Program-made: the position numbers and the translations under genes
In this document: one piece after another, positions 9,370 to 17,053 of the stretch
Layout: each line of letters begins with the position of its first letter
Numbering within the stretch: the first letter of the stretch is position 1
Source of the DNA: Falsiroseomonas oleicola
GTDB lineage: Bacteria > Pseudomonadota > Alphaproteobacteria > Acetobacterales > Acetobacteraceae
Assembly (NCBI RefSeq): GCF_019029495.1
Contig: NZ_JAERQM010000001.1
Span: 558,001 to 622,000 of the forward strand
Direction: 5' to 3'
DNA: 64,000 nt
The notes under the pieces: model-generated
Database searches by the model: none
Told to the model about the DNA's origin: nothing
Seen by the model: the letters and a program-made list of their open reading frames with translations, nothing else

Positions 9370-10350
9370 ATGCTCACACGTCGCATGACGATCCTGGGTG
9401 GCGGCGCATTGATGGCGGCGGTCGGCCCGGCCCGGGCACAGACCTTCCCCGACCGGCCGGTGCGGCTTGTCGTCGGCTATCCGCCGGGCGGCAATGTCGA
9501 TTTCACCGCGCGCCTGCTTCAGCCGGCGATGAGCCAGGCGCTGGGGCAACAGGTGATGGTGGACAACCGCGCGGGCGCGGGCGGCATCGTCGGCACCGAC
9601 CTGGTCGCGAAGGCGCGGCCGGATGGCTACACCATGCTGCTGACCGGCACCGCGCCGGTTTCCATCTTCCCGGTGGCGATGGAACGCCTGCCCTATGATC
9701 CGCTGCGCGACCTGGCGCCGATCGGCATGGCCTATCGCGTGCCGATCGTGATGATGGTCTCGAAGGACATCACCACGACCACGCTGGCGGCCTTCGTCGA
9801 ACGCGCCAAGGCAACGCCGGGCGGCATGTCCGCCGGCACGGCCGGCATCGGCTCCGGCGCGCATCTGGCGATCGAGCTGTTCAACGCCGGCACCAATGCG
9901 GGGCTGGTGCATGTGCCCTATCGCGGCACCGGCCCGGCGCTGAACGACCTGATCGCCGGCAATATCCCGGTGGTCTTCGACCAGCTTTCCAGCGCGCTGC
10001 CGCTGCACATGGATGGCCGCGCACGCATCATCGGCATCGCCTCCGCCACCCGGTCGCCGCTGCTGCCGAATGTGGAGACGCTGCGCGAGGCCGGGCTGGT
10101 GCAGGCGGAACTCAGCACCACCCTCGGCCTGCTGGCGCCGGGCGGCACGCCGTCCGCCGTGGTGGAGAAGCTCGCCGCCGCGCTGGCCGCCGCGCTGGCG
10201 GACCCCGCGGTTAGGGACCGGCTGACCAGCCTGGGCGCGATGATCCCGCCCGCCGCCGACATCACCCCCGCCTATTACGGCCAGGTGGTCCGCGACGAGC
10301 TGGACATCTACCGGGAGGCGGTGCGCCTTGGGAATGTGAAGCTGGAGTAG
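9370..10350 (+). CDS. Bug/TctC-family periplasmic solute receptor
   Basis: A 326-residue extracytoplasmic receptor of the tripartite tricarboxylate transporter type. The Tat/Sec-like leader ends at PARAQ (residue 24). Family signatures follow: FPDRPVRLVVGYPPGG at the mature start, NRAGAGGIVGTDLVAKA, and the VHVPYRGTGPALNDL ligand loop. No TctA/TctB membrane genes are present, which is common for Bug receptors. A strong AAGGAGG lies 11 nt before ATG 9370. Coupling with the hydro-lyase pair upstream suggests that it binds the hydro-lyase substrate, probably a small di- or tricarboxylate. Confidence 0.92.
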   Translation: MLTRRMTILGGGALMAAVGPARAQTFPDRPVRLVVGYPPGGNVDFTARLLQPAMSQALGQQVMVDNRAGAGGIVGTDLVAKARPDGYTMLLTGTAPVSIFPVAMERLPYDPLRDLAPIGMAYRVPIVMMVSKDITTTTLAAFVERAKATPGGMSAGTAGIGSGAHLAIELFNAGTNAGLVHVPYRGTGPALNDLIAGNIPVVFDQLSSALPLHMDGRARIIGIASATRSPLLPNVETLREAGLVQAELSTTLGLLAPGGTPSAVVEKLAAALAAALADPAVRDRLTSLGAMIPPAADITPAYYGQVVRDELDIYREAVRLGNVKLE

Positions 10351-10392
10351 TTGGAGCGCCTGACCCCGACGCCCGTGGAGGCTGACCCATGC

Positions 10393-10411
10393 GGCCGGCG
10401 TCACGCCGGCC
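10393..10411. terminator. Hairpin between convergent genes
   Basis: Perfect 8-bp stem GGCCGGCG / CGCCGGCC with the triloop TCA, placed between the ends of the Bug operon and the DevBCA operon. It could terminate from both sides although no T-run follows. Confidence 0.45.
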
Positions 10412-10456
10412 GAGGCCGCGAATGCGGCCCGGCGCCTGAGGATCAGCAATACCCCT

Positions 10457-11176
10457 TCACGCCGCCGCGTTGTTCTGCGCGGTGGCGCTGACGATGCGGC
10501 CATCCTCCATCGCCACCACGCGGTCGGCGATGTCCAGGATGCGCGGGTCGTGCGTCACCAGCAGGATCGGCACGCCGCGCGACTTCGCCAGGCCGCGCAG
10601 AAGCTGCACCACCTCATGCCCGCTGGCCTTGTCGAGCGCCGCGGTGGGCTCGTCCGCCAGCACCAGCCCGGGGTCCACGGCCAAGGCGCGGGCGACGGAG
10701 ACGCGTTGGCGCTGGCCGCCGGAGAGTTGCGAGGGCGGCTTGTCCAGATGCTCGGCCAGGCCGACCTGGGCCAGAAGCTCCGCGGCGCGGGCCAGGCGCT
10801 GGCCTTCGGACAGGGCCGCATCCTGTTCCAGCGCCATCGCCACATTCTGCCGCGCGGTCAGGAAGCCCAGCAGGTTGTGGTTCTGGAAGATGAAGCCGAT
10901 GTTGCGGCGCAGGCGCACGCGGGCGGATTCATTGGCGCCGCGCAATTCCTGCCCCAGCACCCGGGCGCTGCCCTCCTGCATCGCGCGCAGCGCGCCGATC
11001 AGCGTCAGCAGCGTGGTCTTGCCGCTGCCGGAGGGGCCGGTCAGCAGCACGATCTCGCCCGGCGCCACCGTCAGGTCCACGTCACGCAGCACCGCCTTGC
11101 GCAGCTCACCCTCGCCATAGGCGAAGGTGATGCCCCGCAGCAGCACGGGAGCTTCCGCCTGCGTGGGGGCCACCAT
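10457..11176 (-). CDS. devA: DevA-type ABC transporter ATP-binding protein
   Basis: ATPase of a MacB/LolD-like exporter, 239 residues. Visible motifs are Walker A GPSGSGKTTL, the Q-loop in GFIFQNHNLL, signature LSGGQRQRVSVARAL, Walker B LVLADEPTAALD and switch histidine THD. ATG 11176 is chosen because it overlaps the last base of the devC stop; an upstream GTG at 11242 would run deep into devC. It is the last gene of the TetR-devB-devC-devA operon. DevBCA systems export glycolipids or other hydrophobic compounds across the envelope, usually with a TolC-type channel encoded elsewhere. Confidence 0.92.
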   Translation of the reverse strand: MVAPTQAEAPVLLRGITFAYGEGELRKAVLRDVDLTVAPGEIVLLTGPSGSGKTTLLTLIGALRAMQEGSARVLGQELRGANESARVRLRRNIGFIFQNHNLLGFLTARQNVAMALEQDAALSEGQRLARAAELLAQVGLAEHLDKPPSQLSGGQRQRVSVARALAVDPGLVLADEPTAALDKASGHEVVQLLRGLAKSRGVPILLVTHDPRILDIADRVVAMEDGRIVSATAQNNAAA

Positions 11177-12381
11177 CAGAACATGTCCGCCGGATTGGCG
11201 TCGCGCAGCTTGCGCATCGCCAGCAGCCCGGCCACCCCGCACATGGTGAAGATCATCAGGAAGACGGTTGTGGCGCGCGGCACGTCCATCGACAGCGGCA
11301 GGAAGGTGGCGCTGCCGATCACGTCATACAGCAGGGCGGAGACCACGAAGCCCGGGATGAAGCCCGCCACCGCCAGGATCAGCGCCGCGCCCAGCACCAC
11401 CTGGGCCAGGTAGAAATTGGAATAGCCCATGGCCTTCAGCGTCGCATATTCCTTCAGATGGCCGGCGATGTCGCTGAACAGGATCTGGTAGACAATGACC
11501 ATGCCGACGACGAGGCCCATCAGGCTGCCGAAGGAGAAGATGAAGCCGATGGGCGTCGTATCCTCCCAGTAGGAACGCTCATGCGCCGTCAGCTCCGCCT
11601 GGGTCAGCACCATCACATCCGGCGGCAGCAAGGCGCGCAGCCGCGCCTGGGCGGCGAGCACATCGGCGCCCGGCCGCAGGCGGATGGCGACCAGGTCGAT
11701 GGAGGAAAGCTGCCTTTCCTTCACCACGCGGCGGAAGTTCACGTCGGACAGCACGATATTGCCATCCGCGCCGAAGGACGGCCCGATCTCGATCAGGCCC
11801 ACCACCTCCATGTCCCGGTTGCCGACCTGCACCTCGAACGGCCCGCGTTCCGCCAGCATCTGGGCAACGGGGCCGAATTCGGGGCGGGATCGCTGGTCGA
11901 AGGCCATGGTGTCGGCGCGCTTCAGCCGGTCCAGCAGCGGTTCCAGGCCCGGGAAATCCACAACCCCCGCATCGGTATCGACGCCGACGAGCTGGATGGC
12001 CCGGCGCGTGCCGGTCTCGGGGTTCCGCCATGTGGCCTGGGCCAGGTAGATCGGCACGGTGCGCTCCACCTCCGGCAGTGCCAGCACCTGCCAGGCCCGC
12101 ACCCGCGGCAGTGGTTCGGACCGGAAGCTGGCGGTGGTCAGGGGGTGCATCAGGAACAGGTCGCCGCGCATGGCGGCGATCAGCGCGGTGGCGCTGTCGA
12201 ACAGCGCGGCACGGAAGCCGAGCTGCATGAAGACCAGCACGCAGGCGAACATGACGCCGGCGATGGCGGAGGCCAGCCGCGCCTTCTCCGACCACAATTG
12301 CCGCCAGGCCAGGCGCACCGCCAGCAGGGTGCTGGCGGCGAAGCCCGGTGACCGGCGCGCGGCGAGGACGGCGCCGCTCAC
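11176..12381 (-). CDS. devC: DevC-type ABC exporter permease
   Basis: Membrane subunit of 401 residues in the FtsX/MacB permease superfamily. There is one amino-proximal membrane helix (about 30-60), a long periplasmic domain (about 60-270), and three C-terminal helices starting near PIGFIFSFGSLMGLVVGMVIVYQ. The segment AGHLKEYATLKAMGYSN is the DevC coupling-helix signature. The start is GTG 12381, which overlaps the devB stop by 4 bp (GTGA). The gene is translationally coupled on both sides, indicating that subunits are made in fixed ratio. Confidence 0.92.
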   Translation of the reverse strand: MSGAVLAARRSPGFAASTLLAVRLAWRQLWSEKARLASAIAGVMFACVLVFMQLGFRAALFDSATALIAAMRGDLFLMHPLTTASFRSEPLPRVRAWQVLALPEVERTVPIYLAQATWRNPETGTRRAIQLVGVDTDAGVVDFPGLEPLLDRLKRADTMAFDQRSRPEFGPVAQMLAERGPFEVQVGNRDMEVVGLIEIGPSFGADGNIVLSDVNFRRVVKERQLSSIDLVAIRLRPGADVLAAQARLRALLPPDVMVLTQAELTAHERSYWEDTTPIGFIFSFGSLMGLVVGMVIVYQILFSDIAGHLKEYATLKAMGYSNFYLAQVVLGAALILAVAGFIPGFVVSALLYDVIGSATFLPLSMDVPRATTVFLMIFTMCGVAGLLAMRKLRDANPADMF

Positions 12382-13415
12382 GGCCGGATCGCCACCTGGA
12401 CCTGCATGTTGGATCGCCGCGCCAGCGCCGCCACGCCGGCCGCATCCAGCGCCAGCCGCACCTCCACCGTCCGCGCATCCACCGCGGCGACGGGGTCGGT
12501 GCCGGCCTGGGTGGTGCGGCGCACCTGCCAGCCGATCTCGCGCACCGTCGCGCCGAAGCGCTGCGGCACCCCCGGCACCACCACCTCGGCCGGCGCGCCC
12601 TGGCGCAGCCGCGGCAGGTCGGTCTCGAACACCTCCGCCACCACATCCATCGCCGTCAGGTCGGCCATTTCCAGCACGCCGTCGCTGGACACCGCCTCCC
12701 CCGCGCGCGCCAGAACCCGCAGCACGGTGCCGTCGATCGGGGCGCGCAGCCGGGCCAGCGCCGCCTCCACCCGGGCGCGGGTCAGGGCCGCCTCGGCGGC
12801 GGTGTATTCAGCCTCGGCCAAAGCAAGGTCCTCGGGGCGCGGACCGAGCAGGGACTCCAGCGCGGCTTCCGCCTCCGCCCGCTCGGCGCGGGCCTGGTTG
12901 GCGGCGAAGCGGTTGCGCTCCGCGGTCGCCTCGGCGCCGGCGCCGCTGCGTTGCAGGCGCTCCGCCCGCTCGGCCTCGCGCCGCGCGCTGGCCTCGGCGT
13001 TGCGCAGCGCCTCGACGCGGGCGCGCTGGGCCGTCACCTCCGATTCGCGGCCGCCGGCGCGGGTGCGGGCCAGCCTGGCGCGGGCCTGGGCGAGTTGCGC
13101 CTCGGCCTGGGCCAGCGCCGCATCCTTCAGCGCCGCATCCTGGAATTCCGCGACCACCTGGCCGGCGCGGACCTCGCTGCCCTCCTGCACCAGCAGCCGG
13201 GCGATGCGCGGGCTTTCCTGCGCATTGCCCGGGGCGAGACGGCGAATGCGCGAGGCCGGTTCCACCCGCCCCAGCGCGCCGACCCCGATGGGGCCAGTGG
13301 GTGCCACGGCGACGGGCGGCGGCGTGGCGGCGGTGCCGCCCAGCGCGACATAGGCGCCGCCGGCCGCCGCCAGCAGTACCACGGCAAGGGTCAGGAATTG
13401 GCCGCGGCGGGTCAT
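12378..13415 (-). CDS. devB: DevB-type membrane fusion (periplasmic adaptor) protein
   Basis: HlyD-family adaptor of 345 residues. One N-terminal membrane segment (about 7-30) is followed by a barrel/lipoyl half, a long Ala/Glu/Arg-rich coiled-coil hairpin (about 95-215) and the returning lipoyl half with RLRAPIDGTVLRVLARAGEAVSS. ATG 13415 overlaps the tetR stop by 4 bp, and the extra upstream codons to 13526 belong to the tetR coding region. It links the DevC/DevA pump to an outer-membrane channel. Confidence 0.9.
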   Translation of the reverse strand: MTRRGQFLTLAVVLLAAAGGAYVALGGTAATPPPVAVAPTGPIGVGALGRVEPASRIRRLAPGNAQESPRIARLLVQEGSEVRAGQVVAEFQDAALKDAALAQAEAQLAQARARLARTRAGGRESEVTAQRARVEALRNAEASARREAERAERLQRSGAGAEATAERNRFAANQARAERAEAEAALESLLGPRPEDLALAEAEYTAAEAALTRARVEAALARLRAPIDGTVLRVLARAGEAVSSDGVLEMADLTAMDVVAEVFETDLPRLRQGAPAEVVVPGVPQRFGATVREIGWQVRRTTQAGTDPVAAVDARTVEVRLALDAAGVAALARRSNMQVQVAIRP

Positions 13416-13972
13416 CGGGCAGGTTCCAGCAGCATGTCCAGGGCCTCGCGCACCTCTGCCAACTCCGCCTCCGTCAGACGATAGAGCCCAAAGACATGCG
13501 ACATGAACAGCCCATCCGTGGCGCACATGATGGCCTGGGCCGCGCCCGGCCGCAGCCCGTCCTGGGCGAGTGCCGCCCGCATCCGGGCGAAGACGGCGCG
13601 GATCGGGTCGAGCAGGGCCGGGTCGTGGTGGAAGGCGGCAAGGAAGACCGCCGCCGCGCGGTCCTGCAACTCGCAGCCCGGCACCGCCGCGCCGAAGGCC
13701 CAGGCGAGCATGGCGCGGGCGGTGCGGCCGGAGCCTTCCGGCTGGCTGGTGACCGCCTTGTCGAAATCCACCGCCATGGCCTCCGCCAACCGGCCGAGCA
13801 GGCCGGTCAGCAGCGCCTCCTTGGAGGCAAAATGGTACAGCAACCCACCCTTGGAGATGCCGGCATCCCGCGCCGCGGCCTCCAGCGTCAGGGCCGGCAC
13901 GCCCCGCGCCTGCACGATCGCCTCGGCGGCGTCGAGGATGCGGGTGCGGGAATCGGTTTGGGAGTCGACCAT
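13412..13972 (-). CDS. TetR/AcrR-family repressor of the devBCA operon
   Basis: 186-residue regulator with the N-terminal helix-turn-helix at about residues 10-55 (RILDAAEAIVQARG, then DAGISKGGLLYHFASKEALL). The ligand-binding domain resembles the TetR C-terminal domain found in efflux regulators. It is the first gene of the exporter operon and overlaps devB by 4 bp. Two copies of a palindromic site lie just upstream of its start (13986-14021), so autorepression and control of the whole operon by an exported compound are likely. Confidence 0.9.
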   Translation of the reverse strand: MVDSQTDSRTRILDAAEAIVQARGVPALTLEAAARDAGISKGGLLYHFASKEALLTGLLGRLAEAMAVDFDKAVTSQPEGSGRTARAMLAWAFGAAVPGCELQDRAAAVFLAAFHHDPALLDPIRAVFARMRAALAQDGLRPGAAQAIMCATDGLFMSHVFGLYRLTEAELAEVREALDMLLEPAR

Positions 13973-13985
13973 ATCCCGTTAGATG

Positions 13986-14021
13986 TACCGGCCGGACGGT
14001 AAGTCAACCGGCCGGACGGTA
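13986..14021. promoter_or_regulatory. Doubled TetR-family operator upstream of tetR-devBCA
   Basis: Two near-identical palindromic copies: TACCGGCCGGACGGTA at 13986-14001, and the same word from its second base at 14007-14021. They repeat with a 20-bp period, about two helical turns. Each has TACCG/CGGTA-type arms, the pattern expected for a TetR-family dimer. They fill most of the 56-bp gap between tetR and the antiporter stop, where the operon promoter must lie. Confidence 0.8.
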
Positions 14022-14028
14022 TAGCGGA

Positions 14029-15753
14029 TCAGACGCCCTCGGCCGGCCGCCGCCGCAGCACATCCACCGTCGCCTGCGCCGTGCTGGCGGCCAGGCCCAG
14101 GCGCTGCATGGCGAAATCGGCCATGCCGAGCGCGATCTCCCGCTCCCCCATCATCACCAGCCCGACGCCGGCCTCGGCCTCCAGCCAGATGGTCTCGGTC
14201 TCGGAATGGCTGCGCACGACGGTCTGGATATTGGGATTGGCCTGGCGCACCAGGCGCAGCACCTCCCGCGCCTCCAGCGCGCCGGGCAGGGCCAGAACCA
14301 GGATGCGGGCGCGTTCGGGATGCGCGGCCTCCATCACCTCCGGCCGGGTCGCATCGCCCCAGATGGCGGGCACGCCTTCCGCCGCCAGCCGCTCCACCGC
14401 CGCGCGATCCTCCTCCATGACGATCAGCGGCAGGTGGTGGCGGCGCAGGGCGCCGATGATGGTGGACCCGACCCGGCCGGCGCCGACAACGATGGCGTGG
14501 TCGGTCAGCACCGGCCAGGGGATCGGCGGCGGGCGCGGGGCCGTGGCGGGCTTGCGGCCGGCCAGCCGCCGTTCCAAGCCCGGTGCCAGCGCCTCCGCCG
14601 CCTTCAGCAGCAGGGGCGTGGCGATGATGCTGCCGATGGCGGCCATCAGCACCGGGCCGCGCACCGTGTCCGGCAGCAGGCCCTGGCCGATCGAGACCTC
14701 GGTCAGCAGGAAGGAGAATTCGCCGATCTGCGCCAGGCCGGCGGCAACCAGCAGGGCAATGCGTGGCGGCACCCGGAAGGCCAGCAGCAGCGCCAGCACC
14801 GACCCGCCAATGGTCAGGATGACGCTGACCGTGGCCGCCAGCGCCGCCAAAGGCTGGTCCGCCACCTGGGTCAGGTCCAGCAGCAGCCCGACCGAGACGA
14901 AGAAGATCGCGGAGAAGATGCGGGTCAGCGGCGTGGCTTCCGCCGCCGCCTGATGGCCGACATCACTCTCCCCCAGCAGCACACCGGCGAAGAAGGCACC
15001 CAGCGCGAAGGACACGCCGAACAGGGAGGAGGCGAGCACCGCCACCCCCAGCGCCGCCGCCAGCACCGCCAGGGTGAACAACTCCCGCGACCCGGTACGC
15101 GCTACCCATTGCAGCGCCCAGGGCAGCACCCGCCGCCCGACCAGCGCCATCAGCAGCACGAAGGCGGCCAGCGACAGCGCCGCCTTGCCGAGCCCCAGCA
15201 GCATCGGCCCGGCCCCCGCCCCCGCGCCGCCGGCCAGCGCCGGCAGCAGCACCAGGGCGAAGACCACCACCAGGTCCTGCATCACCAGCCAGCCGAGTGC
15301 CAGCCGCCCGACAGGCCCGCCGAGCTTGCCGCGTTCCTCCAGCGACTTGGTGGCGACGGCGGTGGAGGAAATCGCCAGCGCCAGGCCGAAGGCGAGCGAT
15401 GGCGCCGCGGGCAGGCCGAGCAGCCCGATGCCCACCAGCGCGCCGGCGCCGAGCGCGATGCCGATCTGCACCACGGCCCCCGGCACCGCCACCCGCCACA
15501 CCGCCAGCAGGTCGGCGGGGCGGAAATGCAGGCCGATGCTGAACAGCAGCAGCGCCACGCCGACCTCCGCCATGGCGGTGACCATGCCGCGCTCCGCCAC
15601 CGCGCCGGGCAGGTAGGGGGCGATCAGCACGCCCGCGGCGATATAGCCGATCAGCGCCGGCAGCCGCAGCATGCGGGCGCCGGTACCGAAGATGAAGGCA
15701 AGCAGGATGCAGGCGACGATCGTCGCCAGCATGGGATCGGGTCCGTGCGGCAT
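14029..15753 (-). CDS. CPA2-family cation:proton antiporter with RCK/TrkA-N domain (YbaL/KefB type)
   Basis: Membrane antiporter of 574 residues. The first 390 or so form about 12 membrane helices, including the ion-path helix with LAISSTAVATKSLEERG and the LVMQDLVVV segment typical of CPA2 exchangers. The C-terminus (about 415-560) is a nucleotide-binding RCK domain beginning DHAIVVGAGRVGSTIIGAL. Family members exchange K+ or Na+ for protons; the cation is not clear. Start ATG 15753 precedes the first membrane helix (an ATG at 15732 is the alternative). The gene ends 14 bp before the tetR operator. Confidence 0.88.
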   Translation of the reverse strand: MPHGPDPMLATIVACILLAFIFGTGARMLRLPALIGYIAAGVLIAPYLPGAVAERGMVTAMAEVGVALLLFSIGLHFRPADLLAVWRVAVPGAVVQIGIALGAGALVGIGLLGLPAAPSLAFGLALAISSTAVATKSLEERGKLGGPVGRLALGWLVMQDLVVVFALVLLPALAGGAGAGAGPMLLGLGKAALSLAAFVLLMALVGRRVLPWALQWVARTGSRELFTLAVLAAALGVAVLASSLFGVSFALGAFFAGVLLGESDVGHQAAAEATPLTRIFSAIFFVSVGLLLDLTQVADQPLAALAATVSVILTIGGSVLALLLAFRVPPRIALLVAAGLAQIGEFSFLLTEVSIGQGLLPDTVRGPVLMAAIGSIIATPLLLKAAEALAPGLERRLAGRKPATAPRPPPIPWPVLTDHAIVVGAGRVGSTIIGALRRHHLPLIVMEEDRAAVERLAAEGVPAIWGDATRPEVMEAAHPERARILVLALPGALEAREVLRLVRQANPNIQTVVRSHSETETIWLEAEAGVGLVMMGEREIALGMADFAMQRLGLAASTAQATVDVLRRRPAEGV

Positions 15754-15856
15754 GGCAACAGCATGCCGTGTCGGCGGGACGGCGGATAGGGTGGGGAACG
15801 GGAGGCCTGCCACGCGTTTGGTGCTAGAAGGGCCGTCCCCTGGGAGAGTCCCGCCC

Positions 15857-16927
15857 TTGATCGAACATTATGGCTGGTCCGACACATGGCGGCAGGCCTT
15901 CGAGCCGCATGACCGCGCCGGCCATATCCCCGGACGCATCATCGTCCAGCAGCGCGAGGCGCATATGGTGCTCACCGATAAGGGCACCCTGAGCGCCAGG
16001 ATCTCCGGACGCCTGCGCCACGAGGCGCGGGAGGCGGGCCTTCCCACCGCCGGCGACTGGGTGGCCCTGTCTGCCAAGGCCAATGACGGCACCGCCACCA
16101 TCCATGCCATCCTGCCGCGCCGCACCGCCTTCGTGCGCCGGGCCGCCGACAGCCTGCAGACGCTTCAGGTCATCGCCGCCAATATCGACGTGGTCTTCGT
16201 CGTCACCTCGATGAATGCCGACCTCAATCCGCGCCGGCTGGAGCGTTTTCTCGCCGCCGCCTGGCAGAGCGGTGCCCGGCCGGTCGTGGTCCTGACCAAG
16301 GCCGATCTCTGCGCAGAGCCCGAGGCCCAGGCCGCCGAGATCGCCGCCCTGGCCGCGGGCTGCCCGGTGCTGGTGGTCTCGGTGCGCCAGGGCCTGGGCA
16401 TGGACGGCCTGATGGCGCAGATCGCGCCGGGCGAGACCTGCGCGCTGATCGGCTCCTCGGGCGTCGGCAAATCCACCCTGGTGAACGCGCTGCTGGGCGA
16501 GGAGCGGATGGCGACGCAGGAGATCCGCGCGGCGGATGCCCGGGGTCGTCACACCACGAGCAACCGCCAGCTCATCCTGCTGCCCGGTGGCGGGCTGATC
16601 CTCGACACGCCCGGCATCCGCGAGGTGGGGCTGATCGACGCGGATGAGGGGCTCAGCACGGTCTTCGACGACATCGAGGCGCTGGCGCGGAACTGCCGGT
16701 TCAGCGACTGCGGGCACGGCAACGAACCCGGCTGCGCGGTGCGCGCCGCGCTGGAGGATGGCCGACTCGACGCCCAGCGCTGGGCGCATTTCCAGAAGCT
16801 GAGCGCTGAGCTGGCGGCCCTGGGCGTGACGAGGGACCGGATGGCGCAGGAGATGGAACACCGGCGCCAGGCCGCGCAGCAGAGGGCGTATCGGTCCACC
16901 AAGCGGGATCTGCGGGACCCGTCCTGA
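15857..16927 (+). CDS. rsgA: Ribosome small-subunit-dependent GTPase A
   Basis: RsgA (YjeQ) is a circularly permuted GTPase that checks and matures the 30S subunit. The 356 residues show an N-terminal OB fold and then G4 TKADL before G1 GSSGVGKSTL and G3 DTPGIRE. The C-terminal zinc site is CRFSDCGHGNEPGC. The start is TTG 15857, the codon that begins the family-typical IEHYGW amino end and has GGGAGAG about 9 nt upstream. The in-frame ATG far upstream would run into the antisense antiporter gene. Confidence 0.92.
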   Translation: MIEHYGWSDTWRQAFEPHDRAGHIPGRIIVQQREAHMVLTDKGTLSARISGRLRHEAREAGLPTAGDWVALSAKANDGTATIHAILPRRTAFVRRAADSLQTLQVIAANIDVVFVVTSMNADLNPRRLERFLAAAWQSGARPVVVLTKADLCAEPEAQAAEIAALAAGCPVLVVSVRQGLGMDGLMAQIAPGETCALIGSSGVGKSTLVNALLGEERMATQEIRAADARGRHTTSNRQLILLPGGGLILDTPGIREVGLIDADEGLSTVFDDIEALARNCRFSDCGHGNEPGCAVRAALEDGRLDAQRWAHFQKLSAELAALGVTRDRMAQEMEHRRQAAQQRAYRSTKRDLRDPS

Positions 16928-17022
16928 GGAACAGGCGCGAAACACCCGCGATCACCCGAGGGCCTGATCCCCTGCCCCATCGCGGGGTCGCCCGCGTGCC
17001 GAAGGCGACCCTGCTGGAGCCA

Positions 17023-17044
17023 GGGGGGGCTCAAATGCCCCCCC
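17023..17044. terminator. Bidirectional terminator between rsgA and the autotransporter
   Basis: Perfect 8-bp stem GGGGGGGC / GCCCCCCC with loop TCAAAT, sitting 10 bp from the autotransporter stop and about 95 bp after rsgA. Its position between convergent genes fits shared termination. Confidence 0.55.
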
Positions 17045-17053
17045 GCCACCGGT

